In this document: positions 6,043 to 12,669 of the stretch, one piece after another
How positions within the stretch are numbered: the first letter of the stretch is position 1
Layout: the number at the start of each line of letters is the position of its first letter
NCBI GenBank assembly: GCA_002315815.1
Contig: DCIN01000087.1
Coordinates: 1-14,084 of the forward strand
From: Bacteroidales bacterium UBA1725
GTDB lineage: Bacteria; Bacteroidota; Bacteroidia; Bacteroidales; UBA932
Length of the DNA stretch: 14,084 nt
Direction: 5' to 3'
Notes under the pieces: generated by a model
The model's database searches: none
Seen by the model: the letters and a program-made list of their open reading frames with translations, nothing else
What the model was told of the DNA's origin: nothing
Program-made: the position numbers and the translations under genes

Positions 6043-6389
6043 CAGTTGCCTCGTTTCGCTCTGTATCCAAGTTCAGTGAGTATGGCCACCAGTTTGTCTC
6101 TGAGGTCTCCTTGAATGCAGATTTGTCCGTCCTTTGCACTGCCGCCCACACCGCATCTTGTCTTGAGAATCCGGGCAAGTGCCGCAAGGTCATCTCTTGT
6201 CCCTACGAATCCGTCCACTACGCTCACCTGCTTGCCTGCACGTTGCCTGCGGTCGATTCGCACCACAAGTTTCTGCTCACCGGGAGCGAGCGTTTTTTCT
6301 TCGGGAGCAGTTTCTTCGAGGGTGTACGAAAAATCAGGGTCGGTGGAATACACGACACCCAGCCTTTTTTTCCAATCACAATCAGCCAT
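6042..6389 (-). CDS. SUI1/eIF1-family translation factor (YciH-like)
   Basis: A 115-residue protein with a C-terminal SUI1 (eIF1-like) fold. Family features are KLVVRIDRRQRAGKQVSVV (40-58), ARILKTRCGVGGSAKDGQI (72-90) with the CGVGGS loop (79-84), and IQGDLRDKLVAILTELGY (92-109). The N-terminal 38 residues (acidic, LEETAPEEK) are a variable linker. Bacterial YciH proteins bind the small ribosomal subunit and influence initiation fidelity, with a proposed stress role. It is the first gene of the operon running to yidD. An exact minus-strand -7 element (6410-6403) lies 13 nt before the ATG, so the leader is predicted to be only about 10 nt. Gene symbol left blank because naming varies. Confidence 0.88.
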   Translation of the reverse strand: MADCDWKKRLGVVYSTDPDFSYTLEETAPEEKTLAPGEQKLVVRIDRRQRAGKQVSVVDGFVGTRDDLAALARILKTRCGVGGSAKDGQICIQGDLRDKLVAILTELGYRAKRGN

Positions 6390-6398
6390 AGGACATTT

Positions 6399-6430
6399 TT
6401 TGCAAAGGTAGCATTTTGGTTGTATATTTG
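6399..6430 (+). promoter_or_regulatory. Bacteroidetes-type promoter of the DUF2723 gene
   Basis: TTTG (6399-6402), a 20-nt spacer and TATATTTG (6423-6430) match the -33/-7 consensus TTTG-N19-21-TAnnTTTG. This is the best full promoter in the window. The -7 box ends only 6 bases before the ATG at 6437, so the transcript should be leaderless or have a leader of a few bases. Confidence 0.75.
6403..6410 (-). promoter_or_regulatory. -7 element of the SUI1-yidD operon promoter
   Basis: Minus-strand TACCTTTG is an exact TAnnTTTG. The predicted start site lies around 6398, giving a leader of about 10 nt. It abuts base for base the TTTG -33 element (6399-6402) of the opposing DUF2723 promoter. No good -33 element was seen for this box. 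Confidence 0.65.
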
Positions 6431-6436
6431 TAGGTT

Positions 6437-9400
6437 ATGGACAACAAGAAATTCAACTTGTGGCATCGGATAGCCGCGCTTTTCGCACTGGCAGTCTCGG
6501 CAGTCACCTATCTTCTTACAATCGAGCCCACTGCTTCTTTCTGGGATTGCGGTGAGTTTATTGCGTCTTCGTACAAACTTGAGGTGGGGCATCCTCCCGG
6601 AAACCCTATGTTCCAACTGATTGCAAGATTTTTCACTATGTTCGGCGACAATATGCACGCCGCCGTGCTGGTAAATGCAATGAGTGCGATATGCTCGGCT
6701 CTCACGATATTCTTCCTTTATCTCACCATAGTCTGGTTCGTGCGCCGCATCATCGGTGGCAGGGGGGAGATCAATACCGGTCAGGCTGTGGCGATTATAG
6801 GTTCCGGTCTTGTCGGGTCCCTCATATACTGTTTCTCGGACACGTTCTGGTTTTCAGCCGTGGAAGGCGAGGTCTATGCGATGAGTTCCCTTTTCACCGC
6901 TATGGTGTTCTGGGCTATGACTATGTGGTATGACCACGCCGACGAGCCGCATTCCAACCGATGGATTGTGCTTATAGCTTTCCTGATGGGACTCAGCATA
7001 GGGGTGCACCTGCTCAACCTGCTGGCCATTCCGGCTCTCGTCTTTATGTTCTACTACAGGGGCAGGGAGGACAGCAGCTTCACTTTTGGCGAATTCCTGA
7101 AGATATTCATCACGGGTGTTCTCATACTCGCATTCATTCTCTTCATAATAGTGCCCTGGCTCCCGAAAATGGCTGCATACACAGATTTGTTCTTCGTGAA
7201 CGTCCTTTCCCTGCCATACAACACCGGAGCTGCATTCTTCCTGCTCGCAGTGCTCTTTTTGTGCTTCTGGGGCATTTTCAGCACGCTCAGGAAGAAGAAG
7301 GTGTTCTGGAATACGGCATTGTTGTGCCTGACCACCATTATCATAGGCTTTTCCGTGTTCAGCATAGACGTGATACGCTCCTGTGCCAAGACTCCGACCA
7401 ACGAGTATCAGCCGGACAATGCCTTCACTCTTGTGCGCTATCTCAGCCGTGAGCAATACGGTTCCAATCCTCTCATATACGGACAGTATTTCGACGCTCC
7501 ATACGATATTCAGGCTCCCAAGTACTGGGCTCCTCTGGGCGGGAAGTACAAAAAAGTGGACGGGCCGATAGCTCCCGTGTACAAGAAAGAGGGCAAGATG
7601 CTTTTTCCTCGTATGTGGTACAGCAGTCCGGACGGGTCTGCTGAGAAATTCTACAACATATACACCCAGGGCAAGGGAAAAGCCGTGGCCGGAAGCCAGA
7701 ACAGGAAACCTACAGTAATAGCCAATCTCACATATTTCTTTGACTATCAACTGAATTGGATGTACTGGCGGTATTTTATGTGGAATTTCGTCGGACGCCA
7801 GAACCAGATTCACTCCCCTGATCCGGGCAGTTTATTTCACGGTAATTGGGAAAGTGGGGTCAAGTTCATCGACGACTTTCTTCTGGGAGACCAGAGCGAT
7901 GCACCCGAAGTTCTTCGCAACGATCCCGGAAAGAATCACTATTTCTTCCTTCCCCTGATTCTGGGCTTGATAGGACTCTTCTTCCAGTTCAACAGGGACA
8001 GGCGTGGCTGCTGGCTCAATTTCCTGATGTTCTTTATGACGGGAATAGCTATTGTGATATATCTCAATCAGCCTCCCCATCAGGTGAGGGAGAGGGACTA
8101 TGCCTATGCCGGTTCGTTCTACTTCTTTGCGGTGTGGACAGGAATCGCCGTTGCCGCTATATATACCTGGATAACCAAGGCTCTCAATGGGAAAAATTCC
8201 GTTCCCGCCGCTTCAGCTATCACTCTGCTTCTGCTTGCCGTGCCGGTGGAAATGGCTGCCCAGAACTGGGATGACCACGATCGTAGCGGTCGCCGCACAG
8301 CGGTGGAGATGGCATACAATTATCTCAATTCGGTAGGAGAGAACGGAATTCTCGTTACCCACGGCGACAATGACACCTTCCCTCTCTGGTATGCCCAGGA
8401 AGTGGAGAATTGCCGTACCGATGTGCGTATAGTCAACACTTCGCTTCTCGGCACTGACTGGCATATTGACCAGCTCACCTGGGCGATGAACGAATCAGCA
8501 CCGCTTCCGCTATCCGTCGGTCACAGTCAGTACCTATACGGCACCAATGAGATGGTGCCCATATCTGACACCAGAAACGGCGTGATGAGCATCCACGATG
8601 TGATGGCCATCTTCAAGCATCCCCAGATCAAGGCTACGCTGTCAAACGGAGAGAAGGTCGATTATATCGCTTCCAGAAAAATTGCCGTCCCTGTCAACAA
8701 GGAGAATGTAATCAAGTACGGCATTCTGGACAAGAAGTATGAGTCGATGATTCCCGATACCATAGTACTGAACATTTCGAAGGACAAGAACTATCTTGAC
8801 AAGCCCGAGCTGTTTATGCTGGACCTGCTGGACGGTTATGACTGGTCGCGTCCCATCCATCTGCTCAATGGAGGCGGAGATCTCAATATGGGAATCAAGG
8901 ACTATCTGCAGAGTGTGGGAAACTCATTCAAGTTCGTCCCTGTCAAAAACAGTCTTTCCGGCACCTCCACAAGTTTCATAGATTCGGAATTGCTCTATCA
9001 CAACCTCAAGGACGTATTCCGTTTCGACGCCCTTTCAGCTGACAACTATTTCATTGACCATCAGAATCTTTACACATTTCTGGGGGTGATGTCCGTACGT
9101 GGGATGTTCGTCAATGCCGTCCAATCTCTCATCGATGACGGCAGCAACGACAAGGCTGTCGAACTTCTCGACAAATGTCAGGATGTTATGCACCGTTTCC
9201 CTATCGAGACCATTGCTCTCGGATTCTCTGCAAACGACTACGCAGTCATATCGATGGTGGAACTCTATTATCAGCTCGGGTGCAAGGAAAAAGCCCAGTT
9301 GCTGGGAGGAGAGATGGGCGTCAAACTTCTGGAAGAGGCCAGATTCTGTATAGAGTATTACAAAGTATCGCATTCCAACTTTGAATTGGCGGCAAATTTC

Positions 9401-9508
9401 ATCTATATTCTTGCCGACATTATGAACAATGGGGGCGACAAGGAACTTGCCAACAACCTGACATCTGCACTCGATACGATGATAAATACTGCATCAGGGA
9501 ACAGTTAG
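6437..9508 (+). CDS. DUF2723 (GT117-like) multi-spanning membrane protein
   Basis: A 1023-residue membrane protein of the DUF2723 family, which includes human TMEM260, a protein O-mannosyltransferase (CAZy GT117). The N-terminal domain holds the signature FWDCGEF (35-41) and KLEVGHPPGNP (47-57), with acidic residues D37 and E40 and H52 at the membrane surface, as in GT-C glycosyltransferases. Membrane segments lie near 9-27, 76-103, 118-135, 150-165, 176-206, 222-242, 263-281 and 293-311. A periplasmic-type insert (about 312-500) follows, then spans near 501-518, 526-543, 560-580 and 589-606, with RERDYAYAGSFY (551-562) between them. The C-terminal 400 residues look soluble: HGDNDTFPLWY (642-652), then helical TPR-like sequence (about 860-1010). 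Such proteins in Bacteroidetes are plausible protein O-glycosylation enzymes or partners; the exact donor and acceptor are inference. The ATG is supported by the promoter immediately upstream. Confidence 0.88.
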   Translation: MDNKKFNLWHRIAALFALAVSAVTYLLTIEPTASFWDCGEFIASSYKLEVGHPPGNPMFQLIARFFTMFGDNMHAAVLVNAMSAICSALTIFFLYLTIVWFVRRIIGGRGEINTGQAVAIIGSGLVGSLIYCFSDTFWFSAVEGEVYAMSSLFTAMVFWAMTMWYDHADEPHSNRWIVLIAFLMGLSIGVHLLNLLAIPALVFMFYYRGREDSSFTFGEFLKIFITGVLILAFILFIIVPWLPKMAAYTDLFFVNVLSLPYNTGAAFFLLAVLFLCFWGIFSTLRKKKVFWNTALLCLTTIIIGFSVFSIDVIRSCAKTPTNEYQPDNAFTLVRYLSREQYGSNPLIYGQYFDAPYDIQAPKYWAPLGGKYKKVDGPIAPVYKKEGKMLFPRMWYSSPDGSAEKFYNIYTQGKGKAVAGSQNRKPTVIANLTYFFDYQLNWMYWRYFMWNFVGRQNQIHSPDPGSLFHGNWESGVKFIDDFLLGDQSDAPEVLRNDPGKNHYFFLPLILGLIGLFFQFNRDRRGCWLNFLMFFMTGIAIVIYLNQPPHQVRERDYAYAGSFYFFAVWTGIAVAAIYTWITKALNGKNSVPAASAITLLLLAVPVEMAAQNWDDHDRSGRRTAVEMAYNYLNSVGENGILVTHGDNDTFPLWYAQEVENCRTDVRIVNTSLLGTDWHIDQLTWAMNESAPLPLSVGHSQYLYGTNEMVPISDTRNGVMSIHDVMAIFKHPQIKATLSNGEKVDYIASRKIAVPVNKENVIKYGILDKKYESMIPDTIVLNISKDKNYLDKPELFMLDLLDGYDWSRPIHLLNGGGDLNMGIKDYLQSVGNSFKFVPVKNSLSGTSTSFIDSELLYHNLKDVFRFDALSADNYFIDHQNLYTFLGVMSVRGMFVNAVQSLIDDGSNDKAVELLDKCQDVMHRFPIETIALGFSANDYAVISMVELYYQLGCKEKAQLLGGEMGVKLLEEARFCIEYYKVSHSNFELAANFIYILADIMNNGGDKELANNLTSALDTMINTASGNS

Positions 9509-9528
9509 CCTGCTGCAGACCGGGAGAG

Positions 9529-10440
9529 TCAGCGTTCCATTCTGACCACGATGGAGAGCGGGAGAGCCTTGCCGAATCTATCAGATAAAGCAAGTTCTCC
9601 GCTCTCCATCTTTGTTTCAGTCCCGAGACCGAAAGCCTGTTGCACGAGGGTCTCTCCAAGCAGTGCGGAATAGCCGTTGGAATACAGGTTGAGGACGAGG
9701 AAGGAGTTCTTCGGGGCCAGAATCTCATTTACTGTGCACAACATTTCGAAAAGGCACTCGTCCAGCTTCCATTTCTCTCCGTCGGGACCGTGTCCGTATG
9801 CCGGCGGATCGAGAATGATGCCTTGATAGCGATTGCCGCGTCTGGCTTCGCGTCTGGCGAATTTCATTGCGTCCTCGACTATCCATCTTATGCCATCCAG
9901 ATTGCTGCATTCCATATTTCCTCTTGCCCAGGTTACTACCTGACGGACGGAATCCAGATGGGTTACGTCCGCTCCTGCGGCTTTTGCAGCCAGAGATGCA
10001 GCTCCGGTGTAGGCGAAGAGGTTGAGGACTTTTGGCTTTTCTGTCTCGGATGCAGCGAGGGTTTTTGCCTTTCTGAATATGTAGTCCCAGTTTGGGGCCT
10101 GCTCGGGAAACACTCCGACGTGCTTGAATGAGGTCAGTCCCAAACGCAGATCCATTTTCAACCCTTCGTGGTTGGAGTAGCCAATATGCCACTGGTCTTC
10201 CATCTTGCGCAGTCTCTCCCAGCTTCCGCTGTCCTCCTTGCCCGCTTTTCCGAAACCGGCTCCGGGGATGAAGCGTGTATGGCAGAGACGGCTCCATTCT
10301 TTTGCAGACAGACTTCTGTTCCAAAGTGCCTTGGGTTCGGGCCTGGACATTATGTATGGGCCGAAGCGCTCCAGTTTCTCACCTTCACCGCTGTCCAGAA
10401 GTTCGTAGTCTTTCCAATTTGTATCCGGGTACTGTATCAT
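9529..10440 (-). CDS. RlmI-like class I SAM-dependent methyltransferase
   Basis: A 303-residue methyltransferase of the COG1092/RlmI-RlmK type, whose studied members make 5-methylcytosine or 7-methylguanosine in 23S rRNA. The N-terminal part (1-110) contains RFGPYIMSRPEPKALW (25-40) and HEGLKMDLRLGLTSFKHVG (91-109). The SAM-binding motif I is KVLNLFAYTGAASLAA (137-152), the strand-2 acid is in HLDSV (161-165), and motif IV is DPPAYGHGPDGEKWKL (211-226). The proline-rich DPPAYG with following GPxGExW is diagnostic of this group. E. coli RlmI has an N-terminal PUA domain and about 400 residues; that domain is not evident here, so the target nucleotide is uncertain. It is convergent with the DUF2723 gene, with only 20 nt between stops, and I saw no terminator there. 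The promoter is divergent from pgk. Confidence 0.82.
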   Translation of the reverse strand: MIQYPDTNWKDYELLDSGEGEKLERFGPYIMSRPEPKALWNRSLSAKEWSRLCHTRFIPGAGFGKAGKEDSGSWERLRKMEDQWHIGYSNHEGLKMDLRLGLTSFKHVGVFPEQAPNWDYIFRKAKTLAASETEKPKVLNLFAYTGAASLAAKAAGADVTHLDSVRQVVTWARGNMECSNLDGIRWIVEDAMKFARREARRGNRYQGIILDPPAYGHGPDGEKWKLDECLFEMLCTVNEILAPKNSFLVLNLYSNGYSALLGETLVQQAFGLGTETKMESGELALSDRFGKALPLSIVVRMER

Positions 10441-10481
10441 AGTGCAATTGTAAACTGATAATGGTTCTGTTGAAATTGGTG

Positions 10482-10489
10482 CAAATGTA
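10482..10489 (-). promoter_or_regulatory. -7 element of the methyltransferase promoter
   Basis: Minus-strand TACATTTG is an exact TAnnTTTG and lies 41 bases before the start codon at 10440. No matching -33 TTTG at 19-21 nt was seen. Confidence 0.55.
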
Positions 10490-10529
10490 AGAAGTTTTTC
10501 AAGATGACACGGCGTTGCTCAAAAATTGT

Positions 10530-10537
10530 TATTTTTG
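10530..10537 (+). promoter_or_regulatory. -7 element of the pgk operon promoter
   Basis: TATTTTTG is an exact TAnnTTTG. It predicts a start site near 10541 and a leader of about 25 nt before the pgk ATG at 10567. A standard -33 element is not obvious. Its position excludes the more upstream in-frame ATG at 10504 as the translation start. Confidence 0.65.
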
Positions 10538-10566
10538 TAGGTTTGAAATTCATAATACCTAATAAT

Positions 10567-11820
10567 ATGCAACAGCACATTGATTCTTACAATTTCGCCG
10601 GCAAGAAAGCCATTGTACGTGTGGACTTCAACGTCCCTCTGAACGACAAATTCGAAATCACTGACGACACCCGCATCCGTGCAGCCATTCCCACCCTCAA
10701 GAAGGTGCTTGCAGGGGGAGGTTCCCTTATCATAATGTCCCATCTCGGCCGTCCGAAGGGAGTTGACGCCAAGTTTTCTCTCAAGCATATAGTGGATCAC
10801 GTATCCGCGAAGCTCGGTGTCCCCGTACAGTTCGCTCCTGACTGCCAGAAGGCTCAGGATTTTGCAGCAGCCCTCAAGCCCGGTGAGGCTCTTATGCTCG
10901 AGAATCTCCGTTTCTACGCGGAGGAGGAGGGCAAGCCCCGCGGACTCGCTGAGGATGCTTCTGACGAGGAGAAAAAAGCTGCCAAGGCTGCCGTGAAGGA
11001 GAGCCAGAAAAACTTTGTCAAGACACTTGCCTCCTATGCCGATTGCTATATCAACGACGCTTTTGGCACGGCTCACCGCGCTCACGGTTCCACTGCCCTC
11101 ATAGCCAAGTATTTCCCTGATGACAAGATGTTCGGTTATCTGATGGAAGGTGAAATCAAGGCCATCGAAAACGTGCTCAAGAATGCCCAGCATCCCTTCA
11201 CAGCCATTATCGGAGGATCCAAGGTTTCCAGCAAGCTTGCAGTTCTCGAAAATATGCTCGAGAAAGTTGACAATCTCGTCATAGGCGGAGGTATGGGATA
11301 TACTTTCGTCAAGGCTCAGGGCGGTAATATTGGCAACTCCCTCCACGAGGATGACCTTATGCCCCAGGCCCTCGAGATACTTGCCAAGGCGAAGGAAAAG
11401 GGAGTGAAGGTATTCATTTCGCAGGATACTGTCATTGCAGACAAATTCGCCGACGATGCAAATACTCAGACGGTCAATTCTTTCGAAATTCCTCAGGGAT
11501 GGGAAGGAATGGATGCAGGTGAGAAATCCATAGCAACCTGGACAGAAATCATTCTTTCATCCAAGACCATTCTTTGGAACGGTCCCGTGGGCGTATTCGA
11601 GATGCCCACTTTCGCCAAGGGTACGCTCAAGATTGCCGAGCTTCTTGCCAAAGCTACCGAAACAGGAGCCTATACACTTGTCGGAGGAGGTGATTCCGTT
11701 GCAGCAGTCACCCGAATGGGCTATGCTGACAAAGTAAGTTACGTATCTACCGGCGGAGGTGCTATGCTCGAGGCTCTCGAAGGCAAGGATCTTCCCGGTA
11801 TTGCCGCAGTACGCGAGTAA
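10567..11820 (+). CDS. pgk: Phosphoglycerate kinase
   Basis: A 417-residue full-length glycolytic enzyme converting 1,3-bisphosphoglycerate and ADP to 3-phosphoglycerate and ATP in the cytoplasm. Substrate-binding motifs in the N-domain: RVDFNVPLND (18-27), SHLGRPKG (58-65), LENLRFYAEEEG (111-122) and NDAFGTAHRAHGS (163-175). The nucleotide-binding C-domain has GGSKVSSK (216-223), WNGPVGVFE (337-345), GGGDSVAAV (373-381) and STGGGAMLE (394-402). A charged insert rich in Glu and Lys (119-147) precedes the NDAFG motif and lengthens the protein over the approximately 390 residues common elsewhere. The frame is open upstream to an ATG at 10504, but the -7 promoter box lies inside that extension, and the ATG at 10567 gives the normal N-terminus. 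The lgt gene follows after 6 nt. Confidence 0.97.
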   Translation: MQQHIDSYNFAGKKAIVRVDFNVPLNDKFEITDDTRIRAAIPTLKKVLAGGGSLIIMSHLGRPKGVDAKFSLKHIVDHVSAKLGVPVQFAPDCQKAQDFAAALKPGEALMLENLRFYAEEEGKPRGLAEDASDEEKKAAKAAVKESQKNFVKTLASYADCYINDAFGTAHRAHGSTALIAKYFPDDKMFGYLMEGEIKAIENVLKNAQHPFTAIIGGSKVSSKLAVLENMLEKVDNLVIGGGMGYTFVKAQGGNIGNSLHEDDLMPQALEILAKAKEKGVKVFISQDTVIADKFADDANTQTVNSFEIPQGWEGMDAGEKSIATWTEIILSSKTILWNGPVGVFEMPTFAKGTLKIAELLAKATETGAYTLVGGGDSVAAVTRMGYADKVSYVSTGGGAMLEALEGKDLPGIAAVRE

Positions 11821-11826
11821 GATTCA

Positions 11827-12669
11827 ATGATGATGGACCTGCTCTCCGTTCATTGGCACGTCGATCCTGTCCTGTTCCATCTGGGCAGTATCGGAATCAG
11901 GTGGTATTCCCTCCTGTTTGTGTCAGGTTTCATAATAGGATGGTATATCTTCCGGCGGTTCTTCCGCCGGGAGAATCTTCCTTGGGACAAACTGCTCGAC
12001 CCGTTGCTTTACACTCTTCTGATATGCACCATAGTCGGAGCACGTCTGGGACATTGTCTGTTTTATCAGCCGGATTATTATCTGGGATCCTGGAAAGGTT
12101 TTCTTGAAATTTTCCAGCCCTGGAAGGGAGGTCTCGCCAGTCACGGCGGAGCCATCGCCCTTCTATTGGGAATGTGGTGGTATTCTAATCGATACGGCAA
12201 AAAATACAAATTCGATTTTTTGTGGGTGATGGACCGCCTCTGTATCACGGTAGCTTTTGCGGCTTGTCTCATCAGACTCGGAAACCTTTTCAATTCAGAG
12301 ATTTACGGTGACGTAACCACGCTCCCTTGGGGTTTTGTCTTCGACCTGCGCGGCGAGACTCAGCCCAAGCACCCCACCCAGTTGTACGAGGCTTTGAGTT
12401 ATCTCCTTCTCGGACTTTTCCTCTTGTGGGTATATAACAGGAAACTGGACAAGGTTCACCGCGGATTCTTTTTCGGTGCATTCCTGGTCGGCTGTTTCGG
12501 AATGCGTTTCCTCATAGAATTCATCAAGGAACCTCAGGTGGATTTCGAACAGGGAATGCTGCTTGATATGGGCCAGTTGCTTTCGCTTCCGTTCATCGTT
12601 GCAGGAATAGTGATTCTTATCTTGTCTATGGTGAAACGCAAGCCAGCTTATTGTGGAGACAGTATTTGA
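11827..12669 (+). CDS. lgt: Prolipoprotein diacylglyceryl transferase
   Basis: A 280-residue inner-membrane enzyme that transfers diacylglycerol from phosphatidylglycerol to the lipobox cysteine of prolipoproteins, the first step of lipoprotein maturation. Visible family residues: IRWYSLLFVSGF (24-35), the VGARLGH segment (70-76), GGLASHGG (101-108) with the essential-type histidine 106, RLGNLFNSEIYG (150-161) with arginine 150, HPTQLYEAL (182-190) and the late FGMRFLIEFIKE (224-235), followed by GQLLSLPF (249-256). Seven membrane helices are expected; hydrophobic stretches fit that. Three tandem ATG codons (11827, 11830, 11833) leave the exact start open by up to two residues. It is transcribed with pgk (6-nt gap) and overlaps the next gene by 17 nt. 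Its product acts upstream of the Lol pathway, of which lolD lies elsewhere in this window. Confidence 0.96.
   Translation: MMMDLLSVHWHVDPVLFHLGSIGIRWYSLLFVSGFIIGWYIFRRFFRRENLPWDKLLDPLLYTLLICTIVGARLGHCLFYQPDYYLGSWKGFLEIFQPWKGGLASHGGAIALLLGMWWYSNRYGKKYKFDFLWVMDRLCITVAFAACLIRLGNLFNSEIYGDVTTLPWGFVFDLRGETQPKHPTQLYEALSYLLLGLFLLWVYNRKLDKVHRGFFFGAFLVGCFGMRFLIEFIKEPQVDFEQGMLLDMGQLLSLPFIVAGIVILILSMVKRKPAYCGDSI

Noticed and set aside
5440..6114. A 224-residue plus-strand open frame
   Set aside because: It is antisense to DUF4271 and SUI1, with low-complexity Gln/Glu/Ser-rich content and no family resemblance; its opposite strand is clearly coding.
6854..7813. A 319-residue minus-strand open frame
   Set aside because: It is the antisense shadow of the DUF2723 gene, rich in His and Glu from complementary hydrophobic codons.
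9509..9528. Terminator between the convergent DUF2723 and methyltransferase genes
   Set aside because: The 20-nt gap holds only a CTGCAG palindrome and no T tract.
10504..10566. Upstream extension of pgk
   Set aside because: The -7 promoter box at 10530-10537 lies within it, and the extra 21 residues are absent from the family.
10519..11346. A 275-residue minus-strand open frame
   Set aside because: It is antisense to pgk, whose motifs are all present on the plus strand.
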